Part shown: positions 41,108 through 52,559 of the stretch, one piece after another
Numbering within the stretch: position 1 is the stretch's first letter
Layout of the letters: each line of letters starts with the position of its first letter
NCBI GenBank assembly: GCA_014058105.1
Contig: JACGCM010002659.1
Location: 1,054,001 to 1,118,000, forward strand
DNA from: Kingdonia uniflora
Lineage: Eukaryota > Streptophyta > Magnoliopsida > Ranunculales > Circaeasteraceae
Direction of reading: 5' to 3'
DNA length: 64,000 nucleotides
Program-made: the position numbers and the translations under genes
Notes under the pieces: generated by a model
What the model saw: the letters and a program-made list of their open reading frames with translations, nothing else
What the model was told of the DNA's origin: nothing
The model's database searches: none

Positions 41108-41880
41108 AATGTGATATCTCGAGTTATTGAGACACAAATCCAGTTAACTTCCAGCCTTACTCCCAAAATTCATTAATTAGGTTCCAACAAACATGTCTCA
41201 ATAAGTTAAGAACTAATACGAAAAGAGCCCTAAATGTGTCCATTGTCATACAATACACTCTCACACTTCAAACTAAACCAAATCCCCAATTTAGGAAAAC
41301 ATACAAAACCCTAAATGCATTTCTACATTATAATCAGAGTAATCATTTTGAAAAAACCAAAACTCACAGTGATTGGCGAACCGGTATTGAAAACTTTCTG
41401 ACCCCTAACAAGCCCTTCAGTTCCATCCATAGCAATTGTCCTCACCGTACACTCCCCTAAATGTTGAGCAACCTCCAACACCAATCGAATCGAGTTATCC
41501 AAAACTTCGAGCGCAGTCAGAATCGGTGGCAACCCTTCTAGTTCATCGAATCGAACATCGACAACTGCCCCAATCACCTGACACACTTTCCCAATCGATC
41601 CCGCGCCTGTGAACTCATCAGTAATCTTACCACTGAGTCCCTTTGATGACATGGTAGCTGGAGCTGGAGTTGGATCAGCAGCTGCCGCTGCAGAGGTCGC
41701 ATAGTTGACGATGCGATTGAGGAGAAAACCCTTTGGAGATGAGCGAGAGAAAGGAAATGGGGAGGGAGATCGAGATGAGATTGAAGAGGTTTTTGATGGA
41801 GAACGACGTAATGAGGATCGAACAAGAGACGATAAAACCTTGCGATACGCCATGAGAGAATGAGGTTGGGAACGAGGTAT
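41108..41880 (-). repeat. Duplicated ATP2 block: exon 1 with part of intron 1 and 5' flank (copy 3)
   Basis: It matches 36075-36860 with few differences: intron 1 sequence at 41108-41367, exon 1 at 41368-41853, a short 5' flank to ~41880. Similarity stops sharply at both ends, and none of exons 2-9 is present. No retroelement LTR follows on the upstream side, unlike copies 1 and 2. Confidence 0.9.
41368..41853 (-). CDS. ATP2: Intact ATP2 exon 1, isolated copy
   Basis: 162 codons from ATG at 41853 to the GTGAGT donor below 41368. It includes the mitochondrial presequence, the mature N-terminus ([13 protein letters not shown], with Ser where the main locus has a stop) and the start of the beta-barrel ([15 protein letters not shown]). 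The donor site is preserved but no acceptor exon lies downstream in this window before 36 kb. If transcribed through 41-35 kb it could in principle splice to exon 2 at 35856; that is speculation. Confidence 0.85.
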
Positions 41881-42072
41881 TTGGTTCTAATTAAAAGGGA
41901 GAGCGGATGATGGAGGTGATTTTCTGTGCTGGCAAAATTAGGGAGGTTTACCGTCCACGCTTCTTGGATCTAATTTTGTGAAAGGAGATCAGGATGTGAT
42001 TTTGTGAGCAATACAACACTCTTTTGGTACAAGCAACACATTTAAGAGTGGTCTGACTGATAAATGTGAGAA
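41881..42072. other. Upstream flank of ATP2 copy 3
   Basis: Differs from the upstream sequence of the other ATP2 copies and might be the original promoter side. I see no clear TATA box. Confidence 0.35.
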
Positions 42073-42117
42073 TGGGTTGTCCAAAAACACTGATGGAGAG
42101 TGTTTTTGGACAACCCA
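42073..42117. repeat. Perfect 19-bp inverted repeat with 7-nt loop
   Basis: Arms TGGGTTGTCCAAAAACACT and AGTGTTTTTGGACAACCCA are exact complements around GATGGAG. Confidence 0.97.
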
Positions 42118-42279
42118 CTTGTGTTCGTTCGTGATACAAGAGATTTTGGTATCTATGACTTCTTCTTCATCTCTAACTTACATTCTCACCTTCACTGATA
42201 ATTCGCTATCAATGGGGGTTCAAATCTTGGATATGAGTCTTCCGATCATTGGGCGGCTTCATCTCAATGAGACGGTTGA

Positions 42280-42355
42280 TTTCACCATTGATGAAGGTGC
42301 ATGGTCGTTGCTTTCATCTTAAGAGACGACATATTTCACCATTGATGAAGGTGCA
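42280..42355 (+). repeat. 22-bp direct repeat, 54-bp period
   Basis: TTTCACCATTGATGAAGGTG plus CA occurs at 42280-42301 and 42334-42355. No ORF explains it. Confidence 0.9.
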
Positions 42356-44119
42356 AGGTCTGTGACTTTGAGATCACCACCATTCAATGGTATACTACTA
42401 TACTAGTCGGACCAAAGGTCTTTTAGCTCTGGTCAAACGAAATAAACTTGAGTTTGTGACCCTCAAATTAGTGTCTGAAAACTCCCCCTACTCTCAAAGC
42501 ATTCACAACACGCTAGGTAAGTTCCCTAACCAAGTAATCACATTTTCGAAATTGTGCCTACTCGTAAAGCAGTTTCCTCTTCTAGGATAGTTATCTTTAC
42601 ATGGACATTTAATATCTTAAGAGGCTCGCCTCCTATGAGGTCTACCCTCACATTGGGGAATATAAGACCCCTACATTTGGATACCCGTGTCTCACTAACT
42701 CCCTCATCCCTTGATTATCTTATATTTGACCTTTTATTTTTCAATAATCACATAATTGGCATACCCTAATTTGGGAGTGTCTGACACCTCTCCTCTCTTA
42801 AGTAAACACTAGCACTTTTGTCAGTGATCTGCCCCCATTGCTGCTAAAAACTCATACAAACAATATAAAATGATTTGTTAGTTCGAAGTTACATTGATTT
42901 GAAGAAAGATATATACCATGGCTGATGTATGAAAGATTTCAACATAAATGCATAAAACATAGATGGAAAGGTATAAGCTAAATGCCCATCCTAAAAGATG
43001 GTTAGCTAACTGAGTTAAGAAAACTAATAAAGATGAAAGCAATAATCTATACTACTACTAAAGGAAGAGACCTTCAATGGGAATCAATTGCGGTTGTTAG
43101 TCATAGTTGTCTACACATGTTGAGGATAGATCTAGGGTTCCGTTTATAACCTGAAATAGATCATGTGATTGTGGGGTAATTTTGTCAATTGATGTATTAT
43201 TTAAAATATTAAAATACCCCCATTTCGTTTAGACTACAAATTTTATAATAAACATCTCAATCGCACTTAATTAATGAAATCGGGGGTATACATGGAACTT
43301 ACCACTTTTGTCCAACCCAATTTTTTTTTGTCTATACGAAACATTTTTGTTTTCCTAAAACACCCCTATAAACCCAACAATATTCCAACCCATCATTCAA
43401 ACCTAAACACATGCATTGAGGTTTTAATTTAGACTCGATTAGGTCTCAATCGTCGTTGGAGATTGCAAGATTCAACTTTAAATTGCTTTTGCCGGTACTG
43501 TCGATTAACTAATGGTACGTTTAATTATATCGCATTGATCTAAAAATTATCTCAATTCATCGAATTTGTTTTGTAAGTTTGTTGAGTGATCAAAATGATT
43601 GAATATGATCTTATATACATGTAGTTCTGGGGGTATGTTGTAAATCATCATTAGCATATATCATTTTGTCACCTATGTAATTCTTATATCTTATTAATAT
43701 ATAATATTATCATTTCATTAGTAGTATAATTTTCTAACTATTTTGGGAAGTTTGTGAGCCATGGTTTGCTCACATTCGCAAATCTAGAGATGTAACTGTT
43801 GCGGTGGTGATCCTGTGGAAAAGCTAAAAATGCAAACTTGGTTCTTGGTTATTAGTTTGATGAGATTGGTATACTTTAGAGAGTTTTATTTAGAAGATTG
43901 TTGCCTCTAATTTGTTGAGGTTTATATTAATTTTGAGTATAGTTACCATTACACTATTTTTCCATTGTCGTGTTATTCTTTATTACTCTGACTTATGCAC
44001 CAATAAATTAATGAGCCTAATCATTTATGGGCTTGGTTATTTGTGGGGACTTGTAAGTCCTTAAATTTCAGTAATTTGCTTGATTACTAATTATCGGAAT
44101 TTGGGGCGTTAAGATTTTT
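42356..44119. other. Intergenic, nothing recognised
   Basis: AT-rich; no gene, TIR pair or LTR that I can support. Confidence 0.4.
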
Positions 44120-44638
44120 TGTCGCGACTCCACTCTACGCGCATCAATATTGTCCCCACTTAACCATTGCGGATCACTAACTATGTAAGGCTTTTTATTC
44201 CTAAGAAAAGGCCTCAGTGACATATAAAGTGAAATCTTAACATAAGGACCATACACCTGGCAGGATCTTAAGCGATGTGAGACTAAACTACTAATGCAAC
44301 ATCACCATTATTGGGCTAGGTGTATCTCCAATACCTGCTCAGCCAGGGTGTTACAGTCCCCTCACTATTAAGATCGAGTCGTCCCGACTCTGATACCATT
44401 TTATCATGACCCCACTCTACGTGCACCGATATTGTTCTCACTTAACCACTGCAGATCACCGGCAGTGTGAGGTTTATATTTCTATGAAAAGGCCTCGGTA
44501 ACATGTAGAGTAGAATCTTAACCTAAGGACCATACACCTGACACGATCTTAAGTGACGTAGGACCTACACCATTGGTGCAACCATCACCATTGTAGGGTT
44601 AGGCACCTCTCTAATACCCACTTTGTTGGGGTGTTACA
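44120..44638 (-). mobile_element. TRIM (terminal-repeat retrotransposon in miniature)
   Basis: On the minus strand: LTR 44638-44402 (TGTAACACCCC start), internal 44401-44356, LTR 44355-44120 (TGTAACACCCTGG start, ending CGCGACA). The 46-bp internal region contains TGGTATCAGAGTC (44398-44386), a PBS for initiator tRNA-Met, and GTGAGGGGAC (44365-44356), a polypurine tract. The two LTRs are ~236 bp each and clearly homologous. No clear target duplication. Confidence 0.85.
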
Positions 44639-47478
44639 AGGGACCTAAAATACACAAGAGTGCGTCCTTTGAAGATACGAATATGCAAACCATTACACAA
44701 ATACTGTATCAATACGAGTTCCACACTAAATATCTCCACGACTGGTTTCTAAGGTCAAATAGCTGCCCCAACTGTAAGTTCGGCCTACGTACCAACCAAA
44801 TTTAATTTTTTTGCTATCTAATCAAATAAAACTAGATTTACATATTATTTCTTGTTAAACTACAATATGATGTTTTCTTATAAATAAATAAATTCTCTTA
44901 TTCATTTGTTTCTATGTTCCCTAGTGATGTACATGTTCTCAATTTTGTCTAATTCATATATAAGTTATTTTGTATGCTTACCAAAAGTCACCATGCCAAG
45001 GATGCATACTATAATGCAAATAAATTACAAACTATAACTTACAATGCTCAAGGTTATAAACTTTAGCATAATAGTACACTATCATCGTTGCAAAGGTGAA
45101 ACATTATAACATAGTTTAATAACAAAATCATGTGTATGAATCAAACAATGTTGGATATTCACAAACGACAATTAATCTAAAATGTCATATTAGATGAATG
45201 GGTAGGTCATTCTTTAATGATATGATTACCAATTTGTCTACATCCCTCACACTCCCTTTATTCTTCGATTCATGCCTTTTCTTATTGTTTGTAAACCAAG
45301 ATACACAATGTGGTTTGAAATAACGTATAGTCTCTTTATTACCATTAGGGGTATGGTTAGGGTTATGTAGCAGGTTAGTTTTTTTGCATCAGGTAAGTGT
45401 TTTGTGAACCAAGATATGCATGGTTAGGGTTACGTAGTAGGTTAGTGCTTGACGGATACATGTGTAAAGTATGCGGTAAAGGCAATGGTACAACTAGGTA
45501 TTAAGGGTGCATCATGTGCACTGGAAGTATGACACCAAATTTAGGAGGATGTAAACATCCGACCTCATGTTTACCCATAAACGGAACGAGTTGCCTCCAA
45601 AAATACTTACTTCAAAGTAAAATAGAGCCAACCGAGATCTGCTACCATTATCAGAGAGTGGGATGTGATCACGCTAATGAAACAATAATTATGGTTTACG
45701 AGTATTTTTGTTTGTATAGGTAGAGGTACAACCATTTTTACAGAGCATTCCCCTCGGCTACCAAACACATTGAGACCTGCCTATGACTATAACATCGATA
45801 ATTAAAATTCAGTTTAGTTCCCTAGAACAATTAACACAAATAATACTTCCGTCAAAGATCGTTTATCTACTATACTATGAGCATTGGGGAACTTAAATAA
45901 GAATTAATAAGGGTAAACCACAATTTAAGATAGCCAACATTACATACCAATACTACTACAAACACAAAATAGAGCACTCTTAACACAACATTTTTTGTTT
46001 TTTATTTGGGCAATACTCTTAGCACAAAGACTATGACCCAAAGACACTTAAACCTACGACACCATCACCAACTAGGAAGTAAAAACATACATGCTTAACT
46101 GACTGACTTACAATCTCAACTGATTCTTCTCCAAATATTGCTAAGATTATTCAAGTTCAACGTAGGAACCTATTCAATGAAGCCGTAATTGGTTGTGAAG
46201 GATAGTAGTTGCCACCGCTTTAACAATGGATCATATATATCGGGGATTTCCCCTTGGGTATGAGCATTTCACATAGTTTTACCCAAAATTCCTGATTCTC
46301 TTCTTCTGAGGTTTGATAGACCGTTGTTAGTCTAATCAAAATCTTACTTAATGAATTAATATAATAAAGGGTATGTAGGGTGTCAATCTACAGAGAGATA
46401 CATTATTCTAGGGTAAATTAAAATCTCGGGGAAATGGGGTTTTGTTTTGTCAGAAATCTTCGTTAATTATGTGTTAAAATTATAAATATTAAGTTAACTA
46501 GACCTTTGGATTTTACTTTATATTAGTATATTATCGTTTAATTTAATAAATTTTTGGTTTTCTTCTTGAAGAACAAATTAGAGAGTTCAACTCGTGGTCT
46601 AAACTCAAATCCTAGGTTGCTGACCTAAGGCTTATTCCTTCCTTTTAAAAAATAAGAATAATCCCTGGGTCTAAAGGTTACTAAGTGGTTTGAAAAATTA
46701 ACTTCATATTCAGGACATTGATTTCTCACCCGGTTAGAATTACTCTCCTTCTCCAAGAACTTATCTAGTTCAGAAGAGTTGAAGAACAACCCTAAAAAGT
46801 GATCAAAGACCTCTAGGTCAAACCAATTACCTGCAAAAAAATTCTAACATACCCCTACAGAGCTTCTTCCTCAAATCTAGTATGAGGGGATTAGCCTTGC
46901 AACATCTTAATAATCACAGATAATTAAAAAATAAGATTTAACTTTCATTAAAAGTTAAAACCAAGTTTAGAGATACATACTCAGTTCTCAAGCTCTCCAA
47001 AATATTGTAAAAGCGAAAAGTAGGTTTGGAGATAGAGAACATAATATTAAATATAGAAACCCTGATTTTGAAATGTCCTAACTACCCCTCAATCTTCTCC
47101 AACAGTGAAGTTTGAGCATTTGATGAAAATTCATTCTTAATAGAACACCTAGAGATATGTGTTAAAAAATTATAATAATCAATGCTCGGTGGCCAATGAT
47201 CCCCGATGAGATGCCCTTGGCCGGCGACGATCACCGGTGGGTGGTGTCCGAAATCTTTCCCCTTTTGGGGTTTTGTTTTGCTTGCTTGATAGATGATGTT
47301 ATTGGGTTTCTTGTCTTAGAGATCCTAATTAGCCCAATTCTGATTGAAAATAATATGCTAAACTGTTTGAGAACCTTATGATGGTTTTATTGCTATTTTA
47401 GCTTTGATTTGGCCCTTTTTCTTATTAAATTGACTCCAATAGAGTAGATAAACTGAAAATGAGGTAACTAGGTAATAA
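44639..47478. other. Intergenic, no gene recognised
   Basis: It contains a twice-repeated GGTTAGGGTTA-GTAG-AGGTTAGT motif (45355-45386 and 45421-45449). A minus-strand stretch near 46310-46210 reads EFWVKLCEMLIPKGKSP but I cannot assign it. Confidence 0.4.
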
Positions 47479-47633
47479 TTAGAAAAAATATTTCAGGACA
47501 GAAAAAAAAACCCTATAAAAGGGGATTAAATTATGCACAAAAATGTGCTTATCAAGGTTATTGATCCTACCAATCATTATCTTCAAACATTTTGCCTCAT
47601 CAAACAAATTGTCCTTCATCATGGTTAGAATGC

Positions 47634-47850
47634 CTATTTGTATGATCGACATATCCAGCATCTCAATGGTTTCCCATTTTCCTCCATCCTCGCCTTATAA
47701 ATATATCGAATGTGAAATACGTGATAACATTTCAGTTTACTATGAAAGCGTACCTCGCTCATTTTCTCTTGACATATACAACATAACTCCTCTTCACTAA
47801 AGGATTTTTCTGCCACCGCTAACCATTTCCTAAACTTGTCATTTTATGTT
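47634..47850 (-). pseudogene. RING-H2 finger E3 ligase fragment with one zinc ligand lost
   Basis: The reverse strand reads KFRKWLAVAEKSFSEEELCC, then CICQEKM, LKCYHVFH, then IRY where IRC is expected, then PLRCWICRS and a stop. Seven of eight RING-H2 ligands are present (C-x2-C, C-x-H, H, C-x2-C); the sixth is Tyr. Plant RING-H2 proteins of this type are ubiquitin ligases. The frame upstream is broken, so this is a fragment. Confidence 0.65.
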
Positions 47851-48478
47851 GGATTTGTATCGCTTTTCACCATCTTCACCATTTTGGGAGACTACTAAAA
47901 ATCTTTCCCAAGCTTGAGAGCTAATATTTACCATACAACCATTGGATTTTTTTCTCATAAAATAGCTCATGCAAAAATTAGAATGGGCTTGGGTTTGGTC
48001 ACATTTCAGCCTTGTTCTCTCATGCAAAGGGTTACACTAATGGACTTTACCCATAAATCCTATCATTTAGCACATATATCTTTATGTCAAACAAGGTTAG
48101 GCTAAAATAAAGATAAAAACACAAATGCCTTCACATACAGGCCTGCATTGAACCAACTCCTCACAAAATGACTCTGAATAAACTCCCATCGTCTTAGTCC
48201 ACGTCCATTTTAAACTATTCATAGCAATTTCTAATTGAATTTGGGTAAACTTGCGATAAGGTAAGTCGTTATAATATGAGTATCCATAAAAGTTTATGCA
48301 AGAAAAATGGTATAACCAGAGTAAATATTTTAGTGCGTATAAATTGTATGTTGTCGAATTGCGAGGCCAACCCTTGGAGGTAATAGTTGCATAGTAGATG
48401 GTGCTATATTGACTACAAGGAACGCACCCATCATGTTGTTTAATAATCTACTCTATTTAAACTCAAAGTTGTTTTGTA

Positions 48479-49632
48479 GATCGAAAGTAAAGATGCTGAG
48501 GCAGTACAACTGCAGGGGGAGCTTGTGAGTACACAGAGCAAAGTGGAGAAGCTTAATAGTAGGATAGACTTGTTAATGGTGAAAGGTAAAGAAGCAGATG
48601 CCGCTCAATACTATATCAGATCGTTAGAGGCGGCAGATAAAGTGTTGTAGGATAATGTGGCCATTTTGAAGGGTCAAGTGATCAGGAAAGAAAGTGAACT
48701 TGTGAAGGCGCGAGCTGATTTAGCAAGTTCTGAAATTGTGGTTGAGCAGTTGAGTGAGGCCATGCAAGGTAAAGATTTTGACCTTCGGGTCACCCAAAAT
48801 CGGTATGACGAACTAAATGAGCGAGTTGCGAGATTGAAGGCAGACTTGACCAGTTTGCGTGGCAAGAAGGCCGAGGCTAGAGAGCGGTCAAAGAAGAAAA
48901 AAAATAACGCCGAGGTCTCGACTGCCAAGGGTGACACAGTTAACCCATCAGTTCGAATTAAAGAGCTGGGGACAAATCTTGTTTTTGTTTGAGCTGCCGT
49001 AAGAAATACAAACGAATGAACTAGAAAGAGCAATTATAAGTCAGAGTTAGTTCTCTGTAAAGAGCAAGAGTTACAGGTAACTCTTAAGAGAAAGGATGAG
49101 CTGCTGAATAAAACTTATGCTGGGGGAGGTGATGTAAATGCGTTAGAATTTGGTGGCACTTCATAATGAAGTGGAGGAGTTGAGAATGAAAAATCATACT
49201 GAGCAAGGCGAGGCGATGAAGTTGATAGTAAAGTTAATCAAGGTGAAATTGGGGTTAAAGGAACGCTTAGGGCGGATAGACTCCCATTACGTGAAGCTGG
49301 ATAATCATTTTAAGTTACTAAAAGTGCAATTTGCTGAATTGGCCATGCCAGACCAAAATAGGATTCCCCTGGATGAGGTACACTCGAGGGATATAATGAC
49401 GGTCATTGCCTATTTTGTAGAAGAAGTAAAGAAGCTTGAGCTCGAAAGAGATACCTTACATGACTGTGTGGTACTCAGAGGCTGTATCTGTAATACTGAT
49501 ATAGATCGAGGAAATTGCCTGAATGCCATGGAAATTGAGCTAGGCTCCCAACCTACAGAACTAGTAGAACAAGTAAGGAATATTGTAACTACTAGAGCTC
49601 CAGAGTTTATGGTTGCACGACCTCCTTCGTAG
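48479..49632 (+). pseudogene. Long coiled-coil ORF, probable antisense ORF of a Tat-lineage gypsy element
   Basis: From an acceptor-like TTTTGTAG the plus strand reads heptad-rich sequence (VQLQGELVSTQSKVEKLNSR). It continues through a TAG at 48648, ORF 48657-48992 (LSEAMQGKDFDLRV, RYDELNERVARLKADL), a frameshifted link, and ORF 49150-49632 (LHNEVEELRMKN, VEEVKKLELERDTLHDC, IELGSQPTELVEQVRN). It is almost entirely coiled coil. It lies 3' of, and opposite to, the minus-strand gypsy pol at 50150-51640. This is where Tat-lineage elements carry an antisense ORF. No enzymatic motif. Confidence 0.55.
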
Positions 49633-50149
49633 GGGAAAGCACAACAGACCTCCCAAAAACAAAACCTGTAAAAGTGACCTGCATATTTTGTAGTTGGAGA
49701 CATGTAGAGAGATAAAAACTAGTTTTACCTTTACTTTATCTTTTGTTTTTAGATATACTAGAAATTATTGATTGAAAACTAGTATTACCTTCGTTTTAAT
49801 CATTGATATATGTATAGATGAATCGATTGAGAACTAGTATTACCTTTGTTTTAATCTTTGATATATGTATAGATGGGTCGATTGAAAGCTAATATTACTT
49901 TTACTTTAATCTTAAGATTTAGTAGAGTCTGCATGTATGTAGAGAGTAATGTGGAAAAAAACTAGGAAGTTTTTATTTTGTAGAAAATAATGTACACTGT
50001 TGGAGATTGAAATTGTACTTTTGGAATGCAAAGAACGAGAATAGAGTAACATGTAATAGAGAACTAGGGATTTAACGATAATATTGTTTCAATCGTCTAG
50101 TGTTTCAGGGATTTGGGATTTGGACGCCTTTATCTGTTATGAGGTAGTA

Positions 50150-51640
50150 TATATAATCGAAGGCCAGTGCGACTAACGATAAGGAAAAGACCTTACCAAC
50201 TTTCAGTGAGCTTCCCAACATTGACTTATTTTCTACTCTTAGGAATTTCTATAAGGACTAGATCATTGATTTGGAATTCACGACTTCTAACTCTTATGTT
50301 GTACGAGCTTGCTAGCATATGATGATATCGACCAAGGTTAGTAATAGCTCGAGCTCAGGCCTCATCAATCTTGTTCATATTGCAGGCTAGCTCAAACTCA
50401 TTTTCCTCGTTTGTTAGCTCACGATTTATGACAGGATGATGGCATTCCGTCAGAATGATGGCTTCAGTTCCATAAGCTATAAGGAAGGGGGAACACCCGG
50501 TTGATTATCTTGGTACAGTGTGGTGCGCCCATAAGACGTGAGGCAGCTCCCGTATCCAATTTCCTTTCTTTTATGATTGAAGCCTCTTCTTGATTCCATC
50601 TACTATTGTTCTATTCGTGATTTCGGCTTGTCCATTTCCTTGTGGGTAGTATGGATTGGATGGGGAATAAATGATGTTGTATTTGTTGAGGAAAGCTACG
50701 ACCTTTTCTCCAGCGAACTATGGTCCGTTATCGATCCTAATCAGGTGGGGGTATCTAAACCGTGTGATAATATATATTCCCAGATAAAATAGATGACCCC
50801 TTCCTCTCTAGTTTGATAAAGAGGAATAACTTCCACCTATTTTATAAAGTAATTTGTGGCCACGAGTAAGAAAATTTGGTTCCCCGACGTATTGGGAAAT
50901 TCTCCCATAAGATTGAGTGCCCACCTCTTGAAATGCTAGAAGACTTTGTTCGTATGGAGCTCAAGTACAGGTATTCGTATCAGGTGTCCATGTCATTGAC
51001 AGGCATCGTATCTTCATGAGTACTCTTTTACTTGCTTACGTATTCCAGGCCAGAATACCCCTTATGTAATCACTATGTTTGAAAGTGATCAACCTGCGGT
51101 ATAAGAGCCACAAGTTCCTTCATGTAATTCTTGAAGCATTCCATTGACCTGTAGCTTGGAGGAGCACTTGAGATAAGGCCCTGTTACTGATCTTTGATAT
51201 AAGTAACATTCTCGAATTGTATAACACTTCAAATTCTTGATCAACTGACGGTGCTTCTTTGGATTGGCTAGAAGGGTCACATTCGTTCTTCGGCCCGAGG
51301 TAGGCGATAAAAGGTTTCCTTCAATTGTCATCCTTCTCTTCATCGCCTTCAGTGTTGATCATGCATACAAAGTGGAGATCAATGCTAGGGGTGGATATCA
51401 CTTTGATCTTGAGATATCGTGCTTATATACCTAATCCCCTTATCGAGGTCGTTGCTCTTTCTCTTGACGCTTAGAAGATCAGGGGCCACAATTGATATTG
51501 GATTGAGCTTCTCTTCCCAAATGAATTGAAGCTTGTGGTTCGTTCTAAAGATTTCTAGAAATGGCTTTGTTGGCTGCTCCTCGAGGTCATAATCTTTCTC
51601 ATGCAGAAACTCAGGAGTTTGCTGGTACTTGATCACAATC
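50150..51640 (-). pseudogene. Ty3/gypsy (Tat-like) pol fragment: connection, integrase
   Basis: Reverse strand: 51343-51089 carries CYTIRECYLYQRSVTGPYLK and LQELHEGTCGSYTAG (integrase zinc region); about 50760-50600 reads IRIDNGP, a stop, FAGEKVVAFLNKY, then YSPSNPYYPQGNGQAEITNR (catalytic Asp and Glu regions); about 50540-50150 gives the integrase tail. Stops are frequent. RT is not seen, so an internal deletion is likely. Confidence 0.8.
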
Positions 51641-51689
51641 TCTAGTAAGGGGAGCTTGTTGAGTATCTTACAAAGTAGTTTGCATAGTT

Positions 51690-51890
51690 ATCATATGTAC
51701 TTTATGTCTCTTGAATGTTGTCAGACAAGCTTGACGCTCACTTTTGAGCTCTTTATCGCAGAGCTCACAGTCAAGAACTAACTGACGCTCGAGCTCATTA
51801 CACTTCTCTGTCTCAGCATGAAGATTTACCCTTAATTCAACGAGCTATTCTGGTTCAACTGAAAGATTGAATTTAACTCATGTTGCTAGT
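51690..51890 (-). pseudogene. Coiled-coil coding remnant
   Basis: The reverse strand reads VELRVNLHAETEKCNELERQ then ELCDKELKSERQACL, a charged heptad pattern, with one stop before it. It lies between the gypsy LTR/PBS and the pol remnant, where gag would be. Confidence 0.45.
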
Positions 51891-51985
51891 TACTTGGAAG
51901 TGACCATGATTGGAAATTGATAGTGGAGTAAATGTATGCCTTAGGATATCGTAGAAATGTCTTCTTTCCCACAGACGATACCAAA

Positions 51986-52546
51986 TGTAATGGCATAATT
52001 TTGTAGCTTGAGATAACTCGAAATTATATTTTACACCAAATGTACATGTGACATGAATTAGTATAATTCGAGAAACAATACAGGTGATTTAGTGTGGAAA
52101 CCTTTAAATAGGTAAAAACCATGACCTCGAGTTGAGGTTTTAGTAACTATAACTTTTATTGCTTGAGGCTGGTATCTTATTACAAGTGATCTCTTGAGTT
52201 AGAAATACTTGATCTTGAAGGATAAAAATTCTTGGTCTTAAAATCTAGAATTCCTCATCCTATCTCCTCTGGAACTCATCCTTTATATAGACCTTACCTG
52301 CAGTTTATCATCATGTAGAAGCACGTTCTCCTAAAAATGAGGTAAGTAGTAGTTGAATGTGTAACTGTTAGCTCGTGAGAGACATGTATTTTTGGCTTAT
52401 TCATATTTTATGTAGTGCTCGAGCCACGTTCCTTATCAGTTCGTGGTCAAGGTGACAAAGCTGATTGTATATATCACGTGTATAATGCGTGAGCCTGGTA
52501 TTGAGGTAGTTCGAGTTTAGAATAGGTTGAGGGATAGGTCCCTACA
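51986..52546 (-). repeat. 5' LTR of the Tat-like gypsy element
   Basis: On the minus strand it starts TGTAGGGACC at 52546 and ends CCATTACA at 51986, followed by TTTGGTATCGTCTGTGGG (51985-51968), the usual primer-site region of this gypsy group. A CTATATAAAGG TATA box lies near 52285. No 3' LTR is found. Confidence 0.75.
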
Positions 52547-52559
52547 GGGTATATTAGAG

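Noticed and set aside
44120..44638. TRIM carrying 5S rRNA sequence (Cassandra type)
   Set aside because: I looked for 5S internal promoter boxes in the LTRs and saw no convincing match.
45351..45450. GGTTAGGG motifs as interstitial telomere repeats
   Set aside because: Plant telomeres are TTTAGGG; here there are only scattered GGTTAGGGTTA pieces in two larger repeats.
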